The notes beneath the pieces are model-generated. The model was not told where the DNA came from, searched no databases, and saw only the letters and a program-made list of their open reading frames with translations. 11,781 nt of DNA, taken from assembly GCA_947501315.1 (NCBI GenBank), contig CANMXH010000065.1:1-11781 (forward strand). The letters are read 5' to 3'. Positions 5,316 to 11,781 of this stretch are shown one piece after another. The first letter of the stretch is position 1, and every line of letters begins with the position of its first letter. Position numbers and translations under genes: made by a program. This DNA comes from Caulobacteraceae bacterium (lineage in GTDB: Bacteria; Pseudomonadota; Alphaproteobacteria; Caulobacterales; Caulobacteraceae).

Positions 5316-6191
5316 ATGCTAGCCAGCCAGAACATTTCCACCGGGCACCCGACAGACATTTCCGAGGTCGACAGCCTCATGGCTGTTCTGCTCTCCGGCC
5401 ACAGCGGTGCGGCCTGCGCCGCGGCCCTGGAGCATCTGTCCAGCCCCGGCAAACAGGTGCGCGCAAGGCTGGCCCTGCACAGTGCACGCAGCCTCGGCCT
5501 TGACCTTCGGTCCGCCGTTGCCATTGCCGCCGCCAGTGAGCTTATCCACAACGCCTCGCTGGTGCATGACGATATCCAGGACGGATCAGACCTGCGTCGC
5601 GGGATCTCTACACTCTGGGCCCGTTATGGACGGGACGTCGCCATCTGCGCCGGCGACCTCATGATTTCGGCCGCCTATGCCGCCCTGGCCCAGGTCGGCG
5701 GCCCCCATATCCCACAAGCCGTGGCCCGAATGCACAACCGGATCTCCCAGGTCATTCACGGGCAGGTCTCCGACCTCGCCGCCAGGGACAGCGGTGCGAC
5801 GACCTTTTTTCAGTACAGGACGATTGCGGTCGACAAATCCGCACCCCTGCTCGGGCTTCCTGTCGAACTCTCGCTGATCCTTGCCGGACGGCTCGACTGT
5901 CTGGTTCAGGCAGAGCGGGCTGCAGAGGCCTTCGCGCTCGCCTATCAGATGGCTGATGACGGCGAGGACGTCGAAAGCGACATGGCCAACGGATCGCTCA
6001 ATGCGGTCGTCATATTCGCGCGGGAGATGCCCATCGAGCGCGCCCGGCTACTGGTCAGGCGGCTGGTGAACCGAACCTTCCGTCAGGCATCCCGGCTCGC
6101 CGGTTCGCTCCCTTCGGACTCGGGGGCCTTGATGGCGGGCATGGCCGACCAGCGCGCATGGGCTGTCGAGGGAAGACCCTTCCGCGCATGA
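5316..6191 (+). CDS. crtE: Geranylgeranyl diphosphate synthase (polyprenyl synthetase family)
   Basis: Condenses isopentenyl diphosphate with allylic diphosphates to make GGPP, the C20 precursor for CrtB. With ATG 5316 it has 291 residues. Seen: GKQVRARL (45-52) in place of GGK-RP, the first Asp-rich motif DDIQD (85-89) followed by GSDLRRG, GQ (149-150), K174 and the second motif DDGED (214-218). A80 and S81, the fifth and fourth residues before the first motif, are small, as in Pantoea CrtE, which favours C20 or longer over C15. A GTG at 5274 is in frame and would add 14 residues with no conserved content; ATG 5316 is preferred, but neither has a clear Shine-Dalgarno sequence. It overlaps crtI by ATGA, starting a chain of coupled genes. 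Confidence 0.88.
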   Translation: MLASQNISTGHPTDISEVDSLMAVLLSGHSGAACAAALEHLSSPGKQVRARLALHSARSLGLDLRSAVAIAAASELIHNASLVHDDIQDGSDLRRGISTLWARYGRDVAICAGDLMISAAYAALAQVGGPHIPQAVARMHNRISQVIHGQVSDLAARDSGATTFFQYRTIAVDKSAPLLGLPVELSLILAGRLDCLVQAERAAEAFALAYQMADDGEDVESDMANGSLNAVVIFAREMPIERARLLVRRLVNRTFRQASRLAGSLPSDSGALMAGMADQRAWAVEGRPFRA

Positions 6192-7702
6192 GCAGGGCAG
6201 TCGTGATCGGCGGTGGCTTTGGGGGCCTCGCAGCGGCCATCAGGCTCCGTGCCAAGGGTTATGATGTGACGATCATCGACCGCTGCAAGCGGCTTGGGGG
6301 GAGGGCGCAGGTTTTCGAACGCGACGGCTACCGGCATGACGCCGGTCCTACCGTCATCACCGCGCCCTTTCTGATCGAGGAACTCTTCCAGTTGCTGGGC
6401 GCACGAATGGAGGACTACGTTCGGCTGGTGCCGCTGCCACTGTGGTATCGCTTCTTCTACCCCGACGGTTCTACGTTCGATTACGGGGGCACGGTGGAGG
6501 ATACGCGGCGCGAGATCGCGCGTATCTCGCCGGAGGACGTAGAGGGTTACAACGGCCTGCTGGCCGAATCCGAGCGTATCTACGACGTTGGATTCTCACA
6601 GCTTGCCGACAAGCCGTTCCACAGGTTCGGCGCGATGCTCAAGACCCTGCCCGCCATGCTGCGGCTGGGCAGCCATCGCACGGTCTGGCAGCTGGTGAAG
6701 CGTCACCTGAAACATGACAAGCTGCGCCAGGCCTTCTCCGTCCAGCCTCTGTTGGTCGGAGGGAATCCCTTCTCGACCACGAGCATCTACAACCTGATCC
6801 ATTTTCTGGAACGGGCCCACGGCGTCCATTTTGCCATGGGCGGCACCGGCGCGCTGGTGGACGGGCTGGAACGCCTGCTGCGGGAAAACGGGGTTGAGAT
6901 TCGACTTCAGACCACGGTGGCGGCCATCGAGACCGACCGGGGTCGCGTCTCGGGCGTGCGCCTCGAAAGCGGCGAGCGGCTGGTGGCGGACCTGATCGTC
7001 TCCAACACCGATCCTGCCCACGTCTATGACGACCTGCTTGCGCGGCGCGATGCGAAGGTCTCGGCCCGGCTCAAGACCCGTCTGGCTCGCAAGTCCATGG
7101 GCCTGTTCGTGCTGTTTTTCGGGACCGAGGGCACCTACGAAAACGTGGCGCACCACACCATCTGGCTGGGACCGCGCTACAAGGCCCTGCTGAATGACAT
7201 CTTCAACAAGAAGGTCCTGGCAGAGGATTTCTCGCTCTATCTGCATCGACCGACAGCCACCGATCCATCCTTCGCGCCGGCCGGTCACGAGAGTTTCTAT
7301 GCGCTGGTGCCGGTGCCGAACCTGCAGGCCGGCATCGACTGGTCTGTCGAGGGGCCGAGGCTGAGGGACCGGGTCGTTGCGGCGCTGGAGCGGACCCTGC
7401 TGCCCGGCCTCACGGACACAATCCGGTCGGACTTCTTCATGACGCCCGAGGATTTTCTGACCGACTATCTGAGCCCTGCAGGTGCCGGGTTTTCCATCGC
7501 GCCGCACTTCACACAGTCGGCGTGGTTCCGGTTTCATAACCGTGCAGAAGGCCCTGAAAACCTGTTTCTGGTGGGGGCGGGCACCCACCCGGGTGCCGGC
7601 CTGCCGGGCGTGATCGCCTCGGCCAAGGTTCTGGAGCATCTTGTGCCCCCGGTCGTTGGTGGGGGTGCCGCCGGCGGTCGCCATTCTGCCGGAGCGGCAT
7701 GA
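6188..7702 (+). CDS. crtI: Phytoene desaturase (lycopene-forming)
   Basis: FAD-dependent, membrane-associated desaturase that takes phytoene to lycopene. It has 504 residues, the usual length. Seen: the dinucleotide-binding start AVVIGGGFGGLAAAIRLRAKG (GGGFGG at 8-13), then LGGRAQVFERDGYRHDAGPTV, and near the end the signature NLFLVGAGTHPGAGLPGVI with SAKVLEHL. ATG 6188 was chosen because it opens on the Rossmann fold and overlaps the crtE stop as ATGA (6188-6191); an in-frame ATG at 6158 lies inside crtE. No separate Shine-Dalgarno sequence is seen, so translation is probably coupled. The number of desaturation steps cannot be read from sequence, but a following lycopene cyclase and Blh imply lycopene. 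Confidence 0.95.
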   Translation: MSRAVVIGGGFGGLAAAIRLRAKGYDVTIIDRCKRLGGRAQVFERDGYRHDAGPTVITAPFLIEELFQLLGARMEDYVRLVPLPLWYRFFYPDGSTFDYGGTVEDTRREIARISPEDVEGYNGLLAESERIYDVGFSQLADKPFHRFGAMLKTLPAMLRLGSHRTVWQLVKRHLKHDKLRQAFSVQPLLVGGNPFSTTSIYNLIHFLERAHGVHFAMGGTGALVDGLERLLRENGVEIRLQTTVAAIETDRGRVSGVRLESGERLVADLIVSNTDPAHVYDDLLARRDAKVSARLKTRLARKSMGLFVLFFGTEGTYENVAHHTIWLGPRYKALLNDIFNKKVLAEDFSLYLHRPTATDPSFAPAGHESFYALVPVPNLQAGIDWSVEGPRLRDRVVAALERTLLPGLTDTIRSDFFMTPEDFLTDYLSPAGAGFSIAPHFTQSAWFRFHNRAEGPENLFLVGAGTHPGAGLPGVIASAKVLEHLVPPVVGGGAAGGRHSAGAA

Positions 7703-7703
7703 C

Positions 7704-8639
7704 ATGACACCCTTTCGGGACGGTACGCCGTCGTCCAGTCAGGACGTGATGCGAACCCATGGACGGTCGTTTCACTTCGCCAGCCACTTCCTGAAGGACC
7801 GGCACGCCGAGCGGGCTGCCCGTCTCTATGCATTCTGCCGGTACCTGGACGACACCGTCGATCTCGCTGAGAGCAAGTCGGAGGCCGAGCGGACACTTGA
7901 CCATATCGCCCGCGAACTCGCCGGCGAGGTCCCGGCCACGGCTGCGACGCGTGACTTCCTTGCCCTGATGGACGAGGTCGGGCTGGCACCGTCGATGCCC
8001 GTGGGCTTGATCAGCGGCCTGCGGTCAGACCTCGGCGTCGTCGCAGTGAAAACCGAGGCTGAACTGATACGCTACGCCTATCATGTGGCGGGGATCGTCG
8101 GGCTGATGATGTGCGACGTGGTCGACGTGAAGGCCCCGGAGGCGCGTCCGTTCGCGATCGATCTCGGCATCGCCATGCAGTTGACCAACATAGCCAGGGA
8201 CGTGGATGAGGACGCCCGGCGAGGCCATCGCTATCTTCCGGAAGCCTGGGTCGGGCCTTTGACACCGCAGCAGATTGTCGACCCGGACCCGGAGATGAAG
8301 CACATCCTGAGGCAGGCCAGCCGCCGGCTGCTCGACCGGGCAGAAATCTATTACCGGAGCGCCGATCACGGCCTGGGGCATCTGCCGGCGCGGGCCCGGT
8401 TCGCCATACTCGTGGCGGGGCGCGTGTACCGCCAGATCGGCGTGAGCATCGCGCGCCAGGACCATGCCTCCTGGCAGGGTCGCGCCCGGGTCTCCCGACC
8501 GGTGAAGCTCCAGGTCGCTGCGGGTGCTGCCCTTTCCTTCCTGGGGTGCCCTCACCTGCACGCTCGCGACGCCCTGCACGATCAGACCCTGCACGAGGCC
8601 CTGGCGGGCCTGCCCGGCACCCATCCGGCCGGCCCCTGA
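7704..8639 (+). CDS. crtB: Phytoene synthase
   Basis: Joins two GGPP molecules head to head into phytoene. The protein has 311 residues, normal for CrtB. Seen: RTHGRSFHFASHFL (17-30), the first Asp-rich motif YLDDTVD (47-53), and the family signature QLTNIARDVDEDARRG (159-174) with the second Asp-rich motif, then HRYLPEAW. ATG 7704 follows the crtI stop by one base and has GGAG (7691-7694) nine bases upstream; an in-frame ATG at 7641 would lie inside crtI. The gene ends in a TGATG overlap with crtY. Confidence 0.95.
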   Translation: MTPFRDGTPSSSQDVMRTHGRSFHFASHFLKDRHAERAARLYAFCRYLDDTVDLAESKSEAERTLDHIARELAGEVPATAATRDFLALMDEVGLAPSMPVGLISGLRSDLGVVAVKTEAELIRYAYHVAGIVGLMMCDVVDVKAPEARPFAIDLGIAMQLTNIARDVDEDARRGHRYLPEAWVGPLTPQQIVDPDPEMKHILRQASRRLLDRAEIYYRSADHGLGHLPARARFAILVAGRVYRQIGVSIARQDHASWQGRARVSRPVKLQVAAGAALSFLGCPHLHARDALHDQTLHEALAGLPGTHPAGP

Positions 8640-9793
8640 TGGCGACCACGGCAGATGTCGTCATCCTGGGAGGCGGCTGCGCCGGGCTGGCCCTGGCTCG
8701 GGAATTGGCCCTTCGCCGTCATGGGCTCAGCACTGTGGTTCTCGAACCCCGCACAGGCTACGCGGAAGATCGGACCTGGTGCTTCTGGGCGCGTCATGAC
8801 GAGCCCCTGCGCTTTCCTTCCCGGGGTCAATGGGCGAGCTGGCAAATCTCGGCCGGCAACCAGGTCCGCACCCACGCGGCGCGCGACTGGCGCTATCACT
8901 GGATCTCGTCGGCTGACTACTATGCCGACGCCGCGATGGTGATCGGCGCAAGTGAGCAGGTCGAGCTTTGTCTCGGGGTCCGGGCCGACGAAGTCATCGT
9001 TCGGGACGACATCGGAGAGGTCTCCACCAGCGCCGGTCCGGTGACAGGCCGGTGGATTATCGACACGCGTCCGCCGACGCAGGACTGGCTTGTGCAGGCA
9101 CCGGTCGCCCAACTGTTTTCAGGCGTCGAGGTCGAGACCGCCGGTGATGTGTTCGAGCCGGAAATCGTGACCCTGATGGGTGATCTGCGGGCCGTGGATG
9201 GGGGGGTAGCCTTTGACTACATCCTGCCGCTGTCGCCCCGGCGAGCCCTGGTCGAACACACGGTCCTGACCTCGCAACCCCATGACCCGGCCTTGCTTGA
9301 CGGTCCCTGTGACGCCCTGGTTGCCGACCTTTGCGGGCGCGAGGTGAAGGTGCTTCGACGCGAGCATGGCTGGCTTCCCATGGGTCTTCCCCGGCCTCGC
9401 CACAGTCCGGGCCCCGTCGTCCGCGCCGGCACGCCGGGCGGGGCGATACGACCGTCGTCCGGCTATGCTTTTCGTCGTATCCAGACCTGGGCCGCACGTT
9501 GCGCCGACGCCCTCGTCGATCGCGACGAGCCGCTGGCCGGGCCGCCGGACCCACCGGCGCGAAGCCTGATGGATCGCATCTTTCTGCGCGCCTTCACCCG
9601 TGATGCCGGCGGGGCTCCCGACGATTTCAGCCGTATGGCCGGGGCGCTCGACGGCGACGGCTTTGCCCGCTTCATGTCCGATGAGGCGAGAGGGACTGAC
9701 TGGGCGCGGGTCGTCGCCAGCCTGCCCAAAATCCGCTATCTGACGGCGGCGGCCGGTGCCCTGCGGCCGGGTTCCGCGCAGGGCAGCCCGTGA
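8639..9793 (+). CDS. crtY: Lycopene beta-cyclase (CrtY type)
   Basis: Flavoprotein that closes both ends of lycopene to make beta-carotene, the substrate of Blh. It has 384 residues. Seen: DVVILGGGCAGLALARELA (6-24, nucleotide-binding), an acidic residue E36 at the end of the second strand, DRTWCFW (44-50, a CrtY hallmark), FDYILPLSPRRALVEHT in the middle, GWLPMGLP, and GGAIRPSSGYAFRRIQ. Start ATG 8639 shares one base with the crtB stop codon (TGATG) and opens directly on the Rossmann motif; an upstream in-frame ATG at 8546 lies inside crtB. The C-terminal end is Ala/Gly-rich and unremarkable. Confidence 0.93.
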   Translation: MATTADVVILGGGCAGLALARELALRRHGLSTVVLEPRTGYAEDRTWCFWARHDEPLRFPSRGQWASWQISAGNQVRTHAARDWRYHWISSADYYADAAMVIGASEQVELCLGVRADEVIVRDDIGEVSTSAGPVTGRWIIDTRPPTQDWLVQAPVAQLFSGVEVETAGDVFEPEIVTLMGDLRAVDGGVAFDYILPLSPRRALVEHTVLTSQPHDPALLDGPCDALVADLCGREVKVLRREHGWLPMGLPRPRHSPGPVVRAGTPGGAIRPSSGYAFRRIQTWAARCADALVDRDEPLAGPPDPPARSLMDRIFLRAFTRDAGGAPDDFSRMAGALDGDGFARFMSDEARGTDWARVVASLPKIRYLTAAAGALRPGSAQGSP

Positions 9794-10710
9794 TGCTGAC
9801 CTCCGTTCGCCCCTGGCTCCCGGGACCCGGGTTCATGCTCGCCCTGTCTGCAGCTGTTCTGCTGTCGCTCAGCCAACCGGCTCCCGGAGTGGAACTGGCA
9901 CTGGTCACGGGCGCCGTCGCCTTGGCCGGTCTGCCGCACGGGGCCGCAGACACCTGGATTGCAGCCCGGGAAGGGCTGGCAAGGGACAGACTCGGAACAG
10001 CGGTCTTTCTGGCAGTCTATTCGGGGCTCGCGCTGCTGGTGATTGCCGCATGGCTGCTTTTTCCGGTCATGAGCCTCGCACTCTTCCTCGCCATATCGGT
10101 CTGGCATTTCGGTGACGACAGCCGGGAGGGCCTCCACCCGGTTGCGCGCATTTCAACGGGCCTGATCATTCTCGGCGCACCGGCCGCATTCCATGCGGCG
10201 GCGGTCAGCGAAGCCTACGGCATTCTGTCCGGAGACGGGATCGCGGCGATCGTCTCTGTCCAGGGAGCCCTGTTCTGGCTCGGATGTGTGGCGCTGCCCC
10301 TCACACTGGCCCTGACCCCGGCCCGGAGCCCCCTTTCGGCCCGGGCGACCCCCGGACGGATCAACCACCTGATCGAGATGGTCTTGCTGGTTGGGCTGGC
10401 GGCGTTTCTCTCGCCCCTTCTCTATTTCGCCGCCTATTTCTGCGGGGTCCATTCTCCCCGGCATCTCGGCCGCGTGATCCGCCTGTTCCCGAAGCGAAGC
10501 GGATCGGGATTGTGGGGCACGATCACGGCATTGACCCTGGTCACCTTGCTCGCCGGCGCGGCTGTCTGGGGATGGCTGACGACTGCCGGCCAGCAGCCGG
10601 ATGCCGCCAGACTGCAGGTCCTGTTCATCGGGCTGGCCGCCCTGACCCTGCCGCATATGCTGCTGGTCGACAGGCTGTCGCCGTCACTCATGCGAGGCAG
10701 GAACCCATGA
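9793..10710 (+). CDS. blh: Beta-carotene 15,15'-dioxygenase, Brp/Blh family
   Basis: Integral membrane, iron-dependent dioxygenase that cleaves beta-carotene into two retinal molecules. It has 305 residues with about eight hydrophobic segments. Seen: AGLPHGAADTW (45-55), ISVWHFGDDSR (101-111), YFCGVHSPRHL (215-225) and LTLPHMLLVD (284-293). H49, H105, H220 and H224 have nearly the spacing of the iron-ligand histidines reported for a marine Blh. H288 is a further conserved histidine. ATG 9793 shares one base with the crtY stop codon; a GTG three bases before it is an equally possible start. It ends in an ATGA overlap with idi. Its presence commits the operon to retinal production for the upstream rhodopsin. 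Confidence 0.95.
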   Translation: MLTSVRPWLPGPGFMLALSAAVLLSLSQPAPGVELALVTGAVALAGLPHGAADTWIAAREGLARDRLGTAVFLAVYSGLALLVIAAWLLFPVMSLALFLAISVWHFGDDSREGLHPVARISTGLIILGAPAAFHAAAVSEAYGILSGDGIAAIVSVQGALFWLGCVALPLTLALTPARSPLSARATPGRINHLIEMVLLVGLAAFLSPLLYFAAYFCGVHSPRHLGRVIRLFPKRSGSGLWGTITALTLVTLLAGAAVWGWLTTAGQQPDAARLQVLFIGLAALTLPHMLLVDRLSPSLMRGRNP

Positions 10711-11279
10711 CGAATCCGGGCCGGCAGGCACAAAACGACGCGGCCGAACGCGTCATCTGTGTGGATGAGGCCGACCATATCATCGGCGAGGCGGGAAAGC
10801 TTGACGCCCATGAACGGGGCCTGCTGCACCGCGCCTTCTCGGTCTTTCTTTTCGACGACCAGAACCGACTTCTGTTGCAGATGCGGGCGCTGACCAAATA
10901 TCACTCGGGCGGGCTGTGGGCCAACAGCTGCTGCGGACATCCGCGCCCGGACGAGCCGATCATTCAGGCGGCGGTGCGGCGCACGCGCGAGGAGCTCGGT
11001 CTTGCTGCGGACCTTCATGAGGGTTTCCGCTTTCGTTACCGGGCAAACCTCGACAATGGCCTGATAGAAAACGAGCTCGTCCACATGATGTTTGGCCGTT
11101 TTTCCGGAGCGGCCGCTCCTGAACCGGCCGAAGTGGCCAGCCTGCGCTGGATGAGCCTCGATGCCCTGGCAAAAGATGTCGCGACCACCCCGTCAATCTA
11201 TGCGCCATGGCTTCGCCTCTACGTCGAGAATGGCCTTGAGGACCTTTCCTCCGCGCTGGCGGCCCTCGAGGCGACCTGA
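10707..11279 (+). CDS. idi: Isopentenyl-diphosphate delta-isomerase, type I
   Basis: Nudix-fold enzyme that interconverts isopentenyl and dimethylallyl diphosphate and so feeds CrtE. It has 190 residues. Seen: HERGLLHRAFSVFLFD (35-50) with metal-ligand histidines, NSCCGHP (73-79) with the catalytic-type cysteine C76 and H78, the Nudix-like stretch ending in RREELG-type sequence (RTREELG, 92-98), and ENELVH (121-126) with the paired glutamates typical of type I enzymes. ATG 10707 overlaps the blh stop (ATGA) and a GCAGG lies about six bases upstream. It is the last gene of the operon and stops nine bases before the convergent membrane-protein gene; no clear terminator follows. Confidence 0.95.
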   Translation: MTNPGRQAQNDAAERVICVDEADHIIGEAGKLDAHERGLLHRAFSVFLFDDQNRLLLQMRALTKYHSGGLWANSCCGHPRPDEPIIQAAVRRTREELGLAADLHEGFRFRYRANLDNGLIENELVHMMFGRFSGAAAPEPAEVASLRWMSLDALAKDVATTPSIYAPWLRLYVENGLEDLSSALAALEAT

Positions 11280-11288
11280 ACCGGTCCG

Positions 11289-11781
11289 TCAGGCCGTCTT
11301 CGCCGCGACCATCGGCTCCATGACCTGGCCTGCGACCGACAGGCCGCCGCCGAACAGCAGGGCCGCCGCTGCTGCGATCAGCAGGGGCCGCGCCAGACCC
11401 TGTTCGGGGCCAAGTGGCCGGATCAGCATCAGCACCAGCAGGCCCAGCAGGACCAGCACGCCGGGCAGGTCCATGCCGACGCCGAGGAAGACGCCGTGGG
11501 CCTGGGCCATGATCCAGCCCCCGCCCAGCACGGCGGCGAACGCCGCCGGTGCCAGCGACTGCGTGCGGGTCAGTGACGGGTCGAGCAAGGCGGCCAGCGC
11601 GGCGGCGACGGCGGCCAGCAGGCCGGTCCAGACGAACAGGAAGGCGGCCTCGGGCGCGAGCGCCTGTGCCACCATCCCGAGGATCAGGATCAGGCCGATC
11701 AGGCCCGTCCAGCCGCCCCAGGTGGAGTGGGATGCCAGGCCGGGGAAGAGCGACAGGCCGACGGCGATGACGGCAGCGCCG
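11289..11781 (-). CDS. Polytopic membrane protein, C-terminal part (gene runs off the window)
   Basis: The minus strand stays open from the right edge to the stop at 11289-11291, giving 163 visible residues; the N-terminus lies outside. ATG 11675 is internal: the frame continues upstream as AAVIAVGLSLFPGLASHS and further. There are about five hydrophobic segments separated by short loops, including APEAAFLFVWTGLLAAVAA and HGVFLGVGMDLPGVLVLLGL. This layout resembles the C-terminal membrane region of some M28-family peptidases in Caulobacterales, but no catalytic residues are visible, so that is a low-confidence suggestion. It converges on idi and marks the right border of the light module. Confidence 0.65.
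   Translation of the reverse strand, partial: GAAVIAVGLSLFPGLASHSTWGGWTGLIGLILILGMVAQALAPEAAFLFVWTGLLAAVAAALAALLDPSLTRTQSLAPAAFAAVLGGGWIMAQAHGVFLGVGMDLPGVLVLLGLLVLMLIRPLGPEQGLARPLLIAAAAALLFGGGLSVAGQVMEPMVAAKTA

Noticed and set aside
6596..7705. Minus-strand open frame of 369 codons
   Set aside because: Antisense to crtI, which carries all desaturase motifs.
11275..11293. CCTGA/TCAGG repeat spanning the idi and membrane-gene stop codons as a shared terminator
   Set aside because: Only 5 bp with a 9-base loop and no T-run; it mostly reflects two opposed TGA stop codons.
1..11781. CRISPR arrays, tRNA or rRNA genes, insertion sequences, toxin-antitoxin pairs
   Set aside because: Looked for by eye; no repeated spacer-like units, tRNA-like folds, transposase motifs or small paired genes were found.

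Overview
The window is GC-rich, bacterial and almost fully coding. AlaRS and RecA, the RecA start resembling that of Caulobacter, and the light-related gene content suggest an alphaproteobacterium of the Caulobacterales, most likely Brevundimonas or a close relative. This assignment is an inference from protein character, not from a database search.

Layout. Positions 1-3094 hold housekeeping genes: the 5' part of alaS (minus), a small DCC-type thiol-disulfide oxidoreductase-like gene (plus) and recA (minus). RecA has a promoter with two degenerate alphaproteobacterial LexA boxes, a probable GTG start, and one or two terminators. Positions 3116-3532 are a non-coding divergent promoter region. 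From about 3427 to 11279 every gene lies on the plus strand and forms a light-use module. First comes a blue-light LOV-HTH regulator very similar to EL222, then a xanthorhodopsin-type proton pump. A terminator hairpin follows, and after it a tightly coupled operon crtE-crtI-crtB-crtY-blh-idi. The window ends in a minus-strand membrane protein gene (partial).

How the genes fit together. Idi and CrtE supply GGPP. CrtB makes phytoene, CrtI lycopene, CrtY beta-carotene, and Blh cleaves beta-carotene to retinal, the chromophore of the pump. The pump has the proton-pump triad D96/T100/E107, a leucine at the green-tuning position, retinal lysine K235, and the small residue (G154) that in xanthorhodopsin opens the window for a carotenoid antenna. 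No crtZ or crtW for an oxygenated antenna carotenoid is in the window.

The most notable signal is regulatory. Three palindromic boxes sharing the core CTAAAG lie at 4151-4162 (over the LOV gene stop codon), 4189-4200 (centre of a 20-bp near-perfect palindrome) and 5204-5215 (directly after the rhodopsin stop codon). They fit the EL222 operator consensus as I recall it, and the recognition helix of the LOV-HTH protein matches that of EL222. The window therefore looks like a self-contained circuit in which blue light controls synthesis of a green-light proton pump and, separately, of its chromophore.
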